64,000 nucleotides of DNA. It comes from Proales similis. Taxonomy: Eukaryota; Rotifera; Eurotatoria; Ploima; Proalidae. The notes under the pieces are model-generated. The model had not been told where the DNA came from and did no database searches. It saw nothing but the letters and a program-made list of their open reading frames with translations. Made by a program: the position numbers and the translations under genes. The first letter of the stretch is position 1; each line of letters opens with the position of its first letter. Shown piece by piece: positions 33,777 through 44,900 of the stretch. The stretch lies in assembly GCA_019059635.1 (NCBI GenBank), contig JAGVRJ010000012.1, forward strand, positions 372,001-436,000. Reading direction: 5' to 3'.

Positions 33777-36700
33777 CTAGACGTTCAAGCCGTGAAAGGC
33801 GCCACTGTCGCTCAGTGCGCCACTTTTGATGTAAGCGAACGTGCGCTTCAGCTTTCTGTGGTTCACCTCGTTTATGGTGCTGGCGTCCGCCTCTTCGTAG
33901 TCCTTTTTGATCTTTTCGATCAGCTCGTTGAGAAGCTCTTTGGTGACCTTGTGGAGCAAGAGTTCAGCAACAGCAAGCAATCAAGAGCTCTCAGGAGCCT
34001 ACCAGAGAGTTGTTGGCCTTGAAGAAATACAAATAATGACTTAGAATGTCGATGTTGAGCTCGAGCTGCGCGTTGGTGTCCACGCACTGAGCTGCAAGTT
34101 TGACGCACTTTTTCAGGCAGTCAAAGACCTTTTTCTCGTCTCGCAGCTGTTCAGGCCATTTGAACTCTAGAATTAGGACGGCCGGATTAGGCTTGTCTGT
34201 AGCTTACCGAGGTTCCGTCGGCACGATCCGCACAGTTCCAGAACAGATTGGTGCACAAGGCCACTGCTCGGCACTGGTCCGGTTTCTTTAACAATTGCGC
34301 AGCGCGAGTGACGCAGTTCTGTCGCAGCGAGTCGCAGTTCTCCTGACTGAACGTTGGCAAAATTCTTTGACAAGTGGCCAGAACGAGGCTGATGGCGCCC
34401 AGCTGATCGAGCGCAATGTTCTCGTCGTACAGTGTGATCGCCTGTGAACCAAGTGAAACTGAAGGTCGAAAGATTGGCAAACTGGCCATGCAGACTCACC
34501 TGACTGATGAACTCGTATTTCATGTCTTCGCAGTTCTCGTAGTTGACGTCGCTGATTATCTGCGCTCCTTGTAAGAAGAGACGAAAGGCGAGTTCGGCGG
34601 GCAGCTCAGCCTTGAGCAGCGCGTTTATGTTCTGGAATGAGAAGCGGAATATCTTGTCGCATTTTTTCGACCATTTCTCGTCGCTCTGCGCGTTCTGCTT
34701 GTAGTCGTTGGCCAGCCGAAAGCATTTGAACACGATCGGCGGAATGGTGAATCGGATGCGATCCTTGCCCGAGTTGGCCATCAGCTTGCGAATCGAGTTT
34801 ATCAACAAGAACTGCGAGTCTAGATCGTCCGAGTGCATTAGATGCAGCAGCCGAGCGACCAGAGTCTGCTCCTCCACAAAGTCTTCTTCGTCCTCCTCGT
34901 AGTCGGCCGGCTTGTCCTTCGAGTCCTCGATCAACGGACTGATCAGCTGAATGAGGCTCTCGGCGCTCTCGGCCGAGTCGATCAAAGTTTCGTTTTCGAG
35001 CGCATCGGTCACCAGATAGCGGCAAATGCTCTTTCGACCGGCGTAGTCCAAATGCTCGCAGAGCGACGCGAAATGCTTCACCTCCAACAGCTTGAGTATG
35101 TTGCTGTAGTGATCGACCGGAATTTTGAGCATTTTGATCAGCTCCTTGGACAGCGGCGAGTGGTTCTGAATGTGGTCCAGGTTGATGTTGTTTAGAATGG
35201 TCTCGGTAATCTCCAGAATGCGATCAACGTGCGACAGCTCTTCCGGGTAGCATTTGACAGCCAGATTGAGCAGTGTCGAATGAAGCGCCACAATGTCTTG
35301 ATTGGGCATGTTCGGTCGGCTCTAAAGTTCACAGCAATCGTTCGGATGCGCTTGTTGCCTTTTATCTCCACAGAACTTACTTTGACCACTTCGGCGATCT
35401 CGTTCGAGAATATGTCAAACACCTTGGGCTCTTCCGCGCTCTTGTTCTCGTCGATTTGCTCTTTGCGTTTTACCAGTCTTTGAGCCGAATGAAAGAGTTA
35501 TTTGGGCGGGCGCGATTTGTTGAAGAATTACCGGTCGACAAGCGAGACGAATATGTTTTTGATGTTGACCTCTTCGTTGAGCTCGGCGCAGGCGCGCAAA
35601 AACGTCTGCAGCGAGCTGATGTGGAACTCGTCCGGAAACACTTGAATTATGCACTCCATGAGATACTCTTGCGCGATGGGGTCGTTGCAGTTGACAATCT
35701 GCTCGATGATCTTCTCCAGCACAACTGAGCTGTACAGGTCGACGTTGATGGTCTCAAGCTGCGACAGCCTGACCAGATTGGTGCCGACCAACAGACGCAG
35801 CTCGCGTCTTTCCTGCTCTCTCTTCTCTTTCATTCTGCAATAGACCAAGTGGCAGACCAGTGTCAGGTCTTAGTCGACTCAGCTCTCACCTTGTGTGGCC
35901 CTGGTACTGCATTCGCACCCAGAGCTTGTTCATTTCGGAAAAGTTCAGCAGAATGAAATCGATCGAGTCGTTTATGTCGCCGTCGTCGCTAGATAGCAAT
36001 TGGCTTGCATTTAAACAATCTGGCTCGGAGCAGGTCTGCGCCACTCACTTGGGGTCGGTGCCTGGCATCGTGTCGGGCAACAGGTTCTTGGTGCACTGCA
36101 GCAAGTAATTGCGAAGGAAGAGTCCTCGCAGTGGATGCTGCACGCCGCGGCACATCTCGACCAGATCGCGCAGGATCACTTTGCGCGAGTAGGCGTTGAT
36201 TCGGATGTAGACGGTGCCCACAGTGATCAGCAAGTACCTTTTCAATGATCATTCTTTGTTCAACGCGGCGTTCGCTGGAACAATTCTCACATGCGCGGGA
36301 TGATGTTGGGCGTGTACTGGACCACTTCGTACAGATCGTCGTACTTGAGGCCTTTTTGAAACTCGTCCAACATGAACGTTTCCAAATGTCTCAGCTCGTC
36401 GGACACTTCCATGTCTTTTTTGTATCTCATTCTCAAACGAGCAGAAAAGAGGTCCCTGTTGGCTCAAGCTTACACAACTCGTAGTAGCTCTTTGGTGACA
36501 GAGACAGCTGAACGTCAGTGTTGCCAATTCTGGCCGTGTTGCTCAGCTTGTTGAGCATATTGGCCGCATGGCGAATGCCTTCGACCAAGTCGATTTTGTC
36601 CTTGGCGTTTAGAGTCAGCGATTTGAAACAGATCAAATTGACCATTCAACTTACCAGCGCTTTTTTCATCATCAGAGCGTCGGTTTTAATCGCCGCTCGC

Positions 36701-36826
36701 ACTTCCTGAACTTGCTTGTCCTGGACGGCGCCCAACGAGCCGCCGGTGGCATTATTTGTCGGAGCCTATTGCGTGTTGAAGCATTAGCAGTTTTCATAGA
36801 TTTTCAAAGAGAACAGGCCACACCAT
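33777..36826 (-). CDS. VPS35: VPS35 retromer subunit
   Basis: Many-exon gene for the alpha-solenoid core of the retromer, which recycles cargo from endosomes to Golgi or plasma membrane. Matching blocks run in order: [48 protein letters not shown] with [17 protein letters not shown] (the VPS26-binding PRLYL-type region precedes it), [105 protein letters not shown] and [19 protein letters not shown], through the VPS29-binding C-terminal helices. I infer that the initiator ATG (36824-36826) is directly followed by an intron donor (ATG|GTGTGG) and that the next exon starts APTNNATGG. The start is therefore less certain than the body. Confidence 0.95.
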
Positions 36827-37083
36827 GAACAGCAGCAGAACAGAACAATCTAAACTGGCTCTAGCTAAAGAGTGGAATGGCAGTCAAGTCGCTCAGTGAG
36901 CAGTGAAAGGAAAATGTTTGCAATGGCCGATTAGAGCCATCCGGTTGAGAAGAGAAAGTCTCAAGGAAAGGTAGACGGTTGTGTATTTGAACAGACTGAA
37001 CAGATTTGAGGTGACGATTGACAACAAGGCGCACAACGCGAGGTAAAAGCAAACAAGCAGCTAGCACATGACTGACTTGGCGC

Positions 37084-38652
37084 CTAAAAGGATTTTATTT
37101 TTATTTGCTTCATTCTGGACATGCTCTTGCGCTTCTCTCGCTTCTGCTCTCTCTCCTCCATTTTGCGCTGCTTCTCCGGATCGCTCTCGTTCATTATCTT
37201 CTCCTTGTCGGCGCGTCGCTTTTCCTCTTTGCGGAGCATGGCCGCCTCTTGACGCTGCTTGTGCGTAAGCTTGATGAACTGCTCGGCGACTTCTTTTCTC
37301 TTCTTGACCGCCTTCAGCTTGGCCTCCTTGCTCAGTCTGACGCGGGCCACTTTGTCGATCAGATAGAGAATGAGCTGAAACGCGGGCTGCATGTTCTCCA
37401 TGTCGCTCTTGCTCGTTCTGAAGCTGCTCTCCGACACGTTCAGGCAGACCAACATGATCGAGCGGCTCTTGGGCAGACCATTGCTGGTGCTTATCTCGTT
37501 GCTCGATGCGGACGCATTCTCGTCGATCGATTGAGTTCGAAAGCCGATATGCTGGTCCGAGACAACCATGTACTCGACCATGTCGGGATGTTTGTTCAAA
37601 AAGGCGCAGACTTTTGAGTCGAGCACTGCGTTGGGCACTTCGCTCAACTCATTTATGAGAACAAATTTTGACTGAATCTCGTCGCTGAGCAGTTCGCTGA
37701 AGCGCGCATCGCCCATAGCGGCCGAGAAAGATGAGAGCTTCTTTATCGAGCAGTAGGTGTCCAGATCCTGAAAGTCGTTTGTCAGCTGCTGAGAGATTTT
37801 CTTTTTGGCCAGGCAGAATACAAAGTTGTCGAGCACGTCCGTTTGGTATTCAACACTGACCAGAATTTGGTCGCACTTTGGCTTGAGCAGCTGGAACACG
37901 GTGCCCATGAGGAAGTCTTGCCGCTTGACCAAGTTCAACTGGACCAGCATTCCGTCGCAATATTGCCTGCCCGTGCACCACAGGGCATACGAGTTGTCCG
38001 AGTCCTTGACGAACACGCCGCTTTCCCTGGCCTGAGCCAGCGCGCTTATGTCCGCTGTTTGTCCGTCGTCTCCGACCAGACTGAAATTTCTCTCCAGCAG
38101 CTCTCGGTGAGAGTTGTACCAGGCGTGCAGCAGGCCACTGTTCACTGTCTTGCCGTAGAAATAGTTGAACGCGTAGAGGAGAACGAGTCCCAGAACGATC
38201 AGCTCGTAAATGTAATTCTGCCAGTTGTTGTTGGCGAGCAGGTGCTTCGGAACGTCGGCGATCTTGAGCTTTGGCATCTGCGCCTTTTCATCGGCCTCTT
38301 TGCTGCTTGCGGCCATCGGCTTTGCAGTGCTGCTCGCCGCGCCTTTTGCCTCAAGGCCTTCAAATTCCTCGTCGTCCACCAGATGCTCGAACTCTTCCTC
38401 GTCCATGTCGTCATCGACAAACTTGGCCGCCTTTTTCTCGTCTCTGCTGCCCTTTTTGACTGGCTGAGATTGCTGCTGGTCGAGTTTCACATCAGGCACC
38501 TCGCCTCGCGCGTCTTCATCGTCGCCGGCGTGTATCTCTTCTTCTGGCTGGACTTGCTCGTCGGAAAAGTCAAACTCGCTAAAGTCATCTTGCTGAGCGG
38601 TGAATGCAAGACCTGCGAGTGTCAACAGCAAAACTAGCCAGACAAATCTCAT
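37084..38652 (-). CDS. CCDC47: CCDC47 (calumin), ER translocon accessory protein
   Basis: Intronless 522-residue protein. A signal peptide (MRFVWLVLLLTLAGLAFTA) precedes an acidic luminal segment rich in Asp/Glu. One transmembrane helix lies near residues 147-165 (IYELIVLGLVLLYAFNYFYG). The large cytosolic domain carries the CCDC47 blocks LLHAWYNSHRELLERNFSLV, FVKDSDNSYALWCTGRQYCD and ARFSELLSDEIQSKFVLI. The C-terminal coiled coil is highly basic (KEVAEQFIKLTHKQRQEAAM then LRKEEKRR...). Family members form the PAT complex with Asterix and work with the multipass translocon at the ribosome exit tunnel, and also bind Ca2+. A minus-strand AATAAA is formed by the last codons (37094-37105), giving an extremely short 3' UTR. 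Plus-strand frames over this gene are shadows. Confidence 0.96.
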   Translation of the reverse strand: MRFVWLVLLLTLAGLAFTAQQDDFSEFDFSDEQVQPEEEIHAGDDEDARGEVPDVKLDQQQSQPVKKGSRDEKKAAKFVDDDMDEEEFEHLVDDEEFEGLEAKGAASSTAKPMAASSKEADEKAQMPKLKIADVPKHLLANNNWQNYIYELIVLGLVLLYAFNYFYGKTVNSGLLHAWYNSHRELLERNFSLVGDDGQTADISALAQARESGVFVKDSDNSYALWCTGRQYCDGMLVQLNLVKRQDFLMGTVFQLLKPKCDQILVSVEYQTDVLDNFVFCLAKKKISQQLTNDFQDLDTYCSIKKLSSFSAAMGDARFSELLSDEIQSKFVLINELSEVPNAVLDSKVCAFLNKHPDMVEYMVVSDQHIGFRTQSIDENASASSNEISTSNGLPKSRSIMLVCLNVSESSFRTSKSDMENMQPAFQLILYLIDKVARVRLSKEAKLKAVKKRKEVAEQFIKLTHKQRQEAAMLRKEEKRRADKEKIMNESDPEKQRKMEEREQKREKRKSMSRMKQIKIKSF

Positions 38653-39107
38653 TTGGCAGCTTATTGCGAAGTAATCTCTAAAAAAGGCTGCTAATCGAGT
38701 TGTGAAGGGTCAGCTAATGTGGCAGGATTGTGAGGCCTATGGAGGGTCACACCTTATCTTGCCACTACACGTAAGCACATATGCGCACACACAAGCAGAG
38801 ATAGTCTGCAACGCAGATATAAAGTCAAAGACGAAAAGAGAGGCCGAAAAGGCGTTCGGTCGCGTTTATCTAACCATTATGGACCTTTAGAAGCAGCTTG
38901 CTGCATGATGACTGGTACACTTTGAAATGCGCGTGCACAACCAACCTGACATGGAGAGCATCCAGTTTGCAAGCGAACACGGCGAGTCCGGTCAAATGTT
39001 AACATTGATCTAATAATTCGCTTTGCGTGCAAGTATTCAACTCCACGAGCGCGCCCGAACCTCACTCGGATCAGTAAGAAGCCTTTTTTCCAGAGGTCCA
39101 CTCAAAC
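38653..39107. other. Divergent intergenic region CCDC47/NSA2
   Basis: About 450 bp shared by two housekeeping genes transcribed away from each other. No TATA box stands out. No gene was recognised. Confidence 0.6.
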
Positions 39108-40069
39108 ATGGTAAACACCGAACCAATCCAAGTTCTCTTGCAATCCATCCATCTCAGTCCTTGTCCAGCCCCAGAACGAGCACATTGAGCTTCACCGCAA
39201 GCGCCACGGCTTTCGATTCGATTACCATGAGAGAAAGTAAGCAGCATCTCGGCCAATCAAGATGCACAAGATAATAAAAAATAAATTGCTTTCTAAAGGC
39301 GAAAGAGAGAGAGCCGTTTGGCTCACACCATGTCGATGAAGGCCAAGAAGCTGAGAGGCATCAAGGCGAAGCTGTTCAACAAGCAGAGACACTCTGAAAA
39401 GGTGCAGATGAAGAAGACGCTGAAAATGCACGAGGAAAAGCAGACGAAGCAGAGAGCGCCCGAGAACGTGCAAGAGGGCGCAGTGCCGGCCTATCTGTTG
39501 GACCGAGAAAAGCAAAATCGGGCCAAGGTGCTCTCGAATATGATCAAGCAAAAGCGAAAGGAAAAGGCCGGCAAGTGGGAGGTACCCATGCCCAAAGTGA
39601 AGGCGGTCAGCGACTCTGAGGTCTTCAAGGTGCTCAAGACCGGAAAGAAGAACAGTAAGCGTGCGCCCATTTTCGAAATAAATCCTACGCGCCTAATGCG
39701 ATGCTACGTGCAGACAAGGCCTGGAAACGAATGGTGACCAAGGCGACCTTTGTCGGCGAGAACTTCACTCGCAAGCCGCCCAAGTTCGAGCGCTTCATTC
39801 GTCCGATGGGCCTGAGATACAACAAGGCACACGTGACACACCCGGAGCTGAAGGCCACCTTTCAGCTGCCGATTATCGGCGTCAAAAAGAATCCCAGCTC
39901 GCCTCTGTTCACTTCGCTTGGCGTGTTGACCAAGGGCACCATAATCGAGGTGAACATCAGCGAGCTCGGTCTCGTCACTCAGGGCGGAAAGGTCGTGTGG
40001 GGAAAGTACGCGCAGATTACCAACAATCCAGAGAACGATGGATGTGTGAACGCCGTTTTGCTTGTCTAG
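39108..40069 (+). CDS. NSA2: NSA2 (TINP1) ribosome biogenesis factor
   Basis: Four coding pieces (39108-39110, 39169-39236, 39299-39654, 39714-40069) sum to 783 nt, giving 260 residues, the same length as human NSA2. The first piece is the ATG alone, directly followed by a GT donor. Joining it to CCCCAGAACGAG gives [20 protein letters not shown], the conserved N-terminus, and intron 2 restores [13 protein letters not shown]. Later blocks are [98 protein letters not shown] and [19 protein letters not shown]-type endings. The protein is a nucleolar factor for 27S pre-rRNA processing and 60S assembly, with an eS8-like C-terminal fold. Confidence 0.96.
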
Positions 40070-40099
40070 TTTGTTTGCTAGCCGTTGTTGTAGAATATG

Positions 40100-40139
40100 A
40101 ATAAAAATGAGCCAAAACTGCCAGCGAGCGTTCTTTATT
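40100..40139. terminator. Facing polyadenylation signals of NSA2 and APC11
   Basis: AATAAA at 40100-40105 (+) for NSA2 and TTTATT at 40134-40139 for the minus-strand APC11 gene. The two convergent transcripts share this 120-bp gap. Confidence 0.6.
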
Positions 40140-40192
40140 AGGTGATTTAGGCGAATTATTCAAAGTCTGATCGAAGAGGAGACCGGCACCGG

Positions 40193-40512
40193 TCAAGTGC
40201 CTTCCTTTATCTTCCACGGCTGTCGGCACATCGGACACGACTGGTTTGTCTTCTGCGATCCGTTTATCCATTTCATTATACAATGCATGTGAAAGCAGTG
40301 GGTGCACCTGCCCCACACGAGCGGGCAGTCGTCGCCCGGATATTTACAATCGTTACAGCACGAGTCGAACGGCATTCGACAAATGCCGCACGTGTCGTCG
40401 TTGGCCACCCATTTCCAGACCGCCACGCCTGTGAAGCTAAAACAAAAAGCAACTCTCACAGACCGAATTCAAGTTTGAGCGAGCCGAGCTACCTTTTGAT
40501 GTTGACTTTCAT
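40193..40512 (-). CDS. ANAPC11: APC11, RING subunit of the anaphase-promoting complex
   Basis: Two exons (40493-40512 and 40193-40436) encode 87 residues. Exon 1 supplies only MKVNIK plus part of a codon. The rest reads [20 protein letters not shown] and [20 protein letters not shown], then [19 protein letters not shown] and [13 protein letters not shown]. This is the complete RING-H2 set for three zinc ions, and length is nearly identical to human APC11 (84). As catalytic subunit it recruits E2 enzymes to ubiquitinate cyclin B and securin. RBX1/RBX2 can be excluded by the [18 protein letters not shown] spacing and the GDDCPLVWG motif. Confidence 0.96.
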
Positions 40513-40741
40513 CGAACAGGCTTCAACTCACAGCTGAGACTCTCGGCTCAGAATTCAGAATGGCGCTTGCATGCACCGCATTTGACTTGAGCGAATGTTA
40601 ATCTTGTTCAGACCTAATCCTGTCGGACGCGTTTGCTTTTAATTCTATTTGAGCACTGTGAAAGATTACAAATTCTCATTTTCACCCAAAGCAGCCGCCA
40701 GTTAGACCGCCTTTGTGATCACACGCTCTTCTGCACTCTAG

Positions 40742-41299
40742 ATGTTCGCCTCCATACAAAGAGTGTTTCCGCGCCAGCTGGCCAGAGCTGCCGCTCAGAC
40801 TGCGGCAGTCGCAACTCAACGAGATAGCTACACTCGCCTCGTCTCACCTGCCCTGGTGCAGGCGGCGTTCTTCTCAGATAAAAGCAATCATCAAATACAC
40901 GAGCGAATAAAAGAAATGATTGGACAAAAGCCGATTGTTGTATTCATGAAAGGTAGAGCTCAAGCAAATAGCTCGAGTCAAATCGTCCGACTTGAAACTT
41001 AATTAGGCAACCCGGAGCAGCCCAGATGCGGCTTCAGTAAAGCGGTCTGCGACATACTTCGAATGCACGGCGCGAGCTTTGAGAGCTACGACGTGCTCGA
41101 CGACCAAGAGCTGAGAATTGGCATAAAAGAGTTCTCCGACTGGCCCACCATCCCCCAGGTCTACTTCAAGGGCGAATTCATCGGCGGCTGTGACATAATG
41201 CTCGACATGCATCGAAGCGGTGATCTAATCGAGGAGCTCAAGCGACTCGGCATCAAATCGAAAATCGAAGACGAGACCGACACGAACGATTCAAAATAG
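40742..41299 (+). CDS. GLRX5: Mitochondrial monothiol glutaredoxin 5
   Basis: Two exons (40742-40952, 41007-41299), 167 residues. The N-terminus [20 protein letters not shown] is a basic, Ser/Ala-rich mitochondrial targeting sequence. The catalytic block [20 protein letters not shown] contains the CGFS monothiol active site. [20 protein letters not shown] holds the glutathione-binding TIPQVY and GGCD elements. Such proteins transfer 2Fe-2S clusters from ISCU to later Fe-S assembly. The ATG directly follows a pyrimidine-rich CTCTAG, which resembles a 3' splice site. An acidic C-terminal tail extends past the usual helix. AATAAA near 41321 closes the gene. Confidence 0.95.
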
Positions 41300-41956
41300 T
41301 TTAAAACTCAACTTGATAATTAATAAACTAAGGCCCGAGCGATGCTCATTTGTAAGGTTTTGTTCTTTCCATTATTGTTGTTCGATCATGAATAGGCAAA
41401 CTAGGCCGCGTGCACTTTAATATCCATAGAAACTAGGGTTAGGAAGTAAATAATCATAATTCGACGAGGGGATCAGGCCCTGTTAAAGCCAGTTGCCTAG
41501 CAACATAATATTTTGAAATTAGGGCCACCTTTAATGTTGGTCCTGTCCCGAGCTCGCTCCGTTCGGCTCTTAGCCATTCCCACTTGGCAGTTCTAACCGA
41601 CTACTTTTGCCACGAGCAGCGTCGACACCAGCATCTACTCACGCAAATCAGATGCCTCAACCGGCTGCTTTTTCTTCAGCGCAATTTCTAATTGCTCACT
41701 TCTGGGAGGACTCATTTCAGCCAGCTGTGGCCTTGTTATTTGCATAACTTATCAAAATTTTGCGTCTCATTCCTCCTCCTCGTTTCTCTCGCTTTTGTGT
41801 TTTTCGTTTTTTTTTCTATTGCGTCTGCTCATTGGCTGAACGAATGACAAGGGAGAATTATTAAAATAACAACAAAACCAAAATTGTTTGAAGATTAGAA
41901 AAAAGAGATAAAGTTCGGCCAGCGAGGGATCAACAGCACCTTCGTGCCACGAATAA
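41300..41956. other. Intergenic region with X-box
   Basis: About 660 bp between GLRX5 and the ankyrin-repeat gene. It contains the GLRX5 polyadenylation signal, an RFX-type X-box at 41492-41504, a short AGGGTTAGG word and A/T-rich DNA. No gene was recognised. Confidence 0.6.
41492..41504. promoter_or_regulatory. X-box (RFX factor) motif
   Basis: GTTGCCTAGCAAC fits the animal X-box pattern RYYNYY-N-RRNRAC with both half-sites intact. RFX factors use such sites to drive ciliary genes. It lies about 450 bp before the ankyrin-repeat gene and about 190 bp past the GLRX5 stop. Confidence 0.55.
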
Positions 41957-44900
41957 ATGGCGATCAAGCGAAAAGGTAAGTCGACTAGCGATTGCGTGTT
42001 TGAATCAAATACGAGACAATTCGGCGTTGTTTTAGACTTTCAGAAGCTGTCCTCCACAGTGCAAGAGTTTTTGCTTAAGCTGCCCGACGAAGAGCTGAGC
42101 GCCCGACTAAGAGACAATCTGCTGCATGCGCTTCACTTCCTGCAGTCGTACTACCGCGTGCTGCAGAATCGTGACAAGAACGCCGACTCTCTGCAATGGA
42201 CAATAGACCACAGCCTGAGTCCGCTCACTCCGTTCAGGGAGGCGCCGGACAAGTTCGAGTGGGAGTGGATAAGTGCGACAAGTCAAAAAATGCGCCACAG
42301 CTTGCCCAGGAGCTCTACAGACAACTTTAAATCTCTGCCTCCGATTTTGTCGGCAATCAGAGACGGCAGCCTTGAGCTCGTCCAGGCTGCGCTGAAAGAG
42401 GACGCACAGCTTGTTGCCTGTGCCGATTCGTTCAATCGCAGCTGCTTGACCTACGCAGTTCAGTTCGAGCAGGCAGACATTCTTGACTATCTTCTGGCTC
42501 TGAAGGTGGACACAAATGCATTGGCATCAGGTGACTAGAATGCTCTCGGCGTGTCGGTCTGGTCGGCAATCTCGCAACTTGCTTTAGACTCCTCTTCTCC
42601 TCTGCATCGGGCAATTTACAAGCAAAACGCTGCCATGAGCAGAACGCTGCTCGAGCACAAGGCCAACATAAACGGACAGGACACGTTCAATCGAACACCA
42701 CTGCACTGGAGTGTGGTCGGACCCAGCACCGAGTGTCTTAAGCTACTGCTCGCATTCAAAGCAGACCTGACCGCCAAGGACAGGGACGGAATGACCGCGT
42801 CCATGTGGGCCTGCTATCTGGACCGGCTCGAGCACTTTAAGCTGCTGAGCGGAGCGCAAGACGAGAGCTTTCGACCGAGCGCAGAGTTCATTCTCAAGCT
42901 CGGTGTGGACAACGACGGCAAATGCTGTCTACATTGGAGTGTGCGAAAAAACGAGCCACTCGAGTGCCTTAAATACTTGCTCAGCTGTGAGACGGCCTCG
43001 ATCAGGGACAAAGAGGGCAAGACGTGTCTTCACTTGGCCGCCGAACAAGGCGCCCTGCAAGCGGCCAAGCTCATCATCCAAACGGCCGGCAGCGAGCTTG
43101 TCAATGAGCTGGATCACAAAAAGCAGACGCCACTTCATCTGGCCTGTATAAACGGACACGCCCGAGTGATTAAGATCCTCATGGACTACGGTGGTGAGTT
43201 TTGATTTGAATGAATGTCTCGCTCTGTCACGTCACGTTTGCCGATTTTAAGCCGATCCCAATCTACGAGACAGTGCGGGCGCGTCCTGTTTGGACTATGT
43301 CAACAGGCGAAATCTGCTCTTCTGTCATTCGGTAATTGAGATCTGCATGCGCAAGAACGAGAAGCGCAGCCGACAAGGCTCCGAGTCGACCAATAGTCTC
43401 GGCTCTTCCCTGAACGGCAGCGACGGCTTCTTGACGCCGGCGCCTCCGACTACGCCCAAGACAACCTACTCGCGCAGCTTTCAGCATCAGCATTTGGTGC
43501 TCAGCAACGACGGACGTCCGCCACGATTTGTGAACACTTCCGGCTCGTTTACTGCCAACGAAAGTCAGAGAGGGATGAACGAAGGTCTGTCTCAAACCGC
43601 GCCGGCGAGTCTGAACGCCGCCTCTGAAAAGAGCGTCAACCTGAACCCGGTGAAGCCCTTACTTCCGTCGCCTCCGATCGGAACTCGGACACGGCCCAAT
43701 TTCCGCGCCGGCTGGGGCTCCAACGAGCGAATAAACAGCGGCTCGCTGCGTTTATCGAGGGCCTCTACTCGTTCAAGCTTGGCCAGCGACGACTTGGAAA
43801 AGTACATGACTCATTTCGGAAGCGAAGAGGCCAGGAAAGGCTCCCTGGAGCCAGAAGAGCTCGTCTCCAGTGCAGTCGCAGCCAAGCCGCTGCCGCCGCC
43901 ACGAGTTAACTCGTCGGGCTCGACGAACGCGTTCAGACAGCGCTCGGGACGCTCACAAGACAACTTTGCCTCAAGCCAGTCCTACGACTCGTCTCCGAAT
44001 CGAGTTCCTCCGCCGGTCAAGGTAAGCTCGACCACTCCAGCCGCCAGTGCCAATATCTAAACCAGAATCGAATGCATAGCCGAGGAAAAGCTCTTCGCTT
44101 GTGAGTCTGACCAGTGCCAATTCAGACGCCCAATTTCAATCTCACAAATTAGCCAACCAGATCGACTTTGATTGTAAGCCAATTGAATTCGAACTGACTT
44201 CACCAAGTGTTAACGTCAATTGTGTGCGCGAAGCTATTGCAGGCAAAACGAGAAGCATGGCGACCTTGAGTGTCGAGGACGTGTCAGACGACGAGCAGAG
44301 CATCACGTCTGTCAAAGGAGAAGGCCTGGCCAGTGACCTCTCCGACAACGAGACAAGAGACTTGAGCGACAGCAAACTGCACGTGAAATTGTTCGGCAAA
44401 GCGAGCGAGTTCGAGTCCAAGCCGCGTCCAAACACGCCCATGGACGTTCGGGCATTCGACTCTTTAAAGCCGCATCGGACAGAGGATCTAAACGGCAGCG
44501 CGGGAGTGCGTGCGGCCAAAATGAACCAAACGGGCGACAATCGAGTTATATCCACCCGGTTCAATGAGTGGGAGCCGGTCAGCAAGCCGATACTCAATGG
44601 CAGTCTGGACAGACAAAAGTCGCCGTCGAAGAGTCGACAGCCAGGCTCGAGCTTTCTCAGCACCGAGTCTTCGCCCCGGCAGCCAAGTGGACGACAGGCC
44701 GCCACCTCTGGTCACATGAACCAGCGCTCGCCTCAGCATTCAATGACCTATCATCACCAGCAGTCGTTGAACACTTCGAACGAGAGCTTGTCGGCAAACT
44801 TGGATCTCACCGTCTCTGGCCTCAAGCTGGGCAAAAAGGAGCAGGCGATGGGCACCAACCGGTTGGACTCGGGCCTAGTCAGCTCCAAGCCTTATGTGAG

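Noticed and set aside
37843-38637. 264-codon plus-strand open frame over CCDC47
   Set aside because: Antisense shadow of CCDC47, whose minus-strand frame matches the family end to end.
41448-41460. AGGGTTAGG word as an interstitial telomere repeat
   Set aside because: A single partial unit is expected by chance. There is no tandem array.
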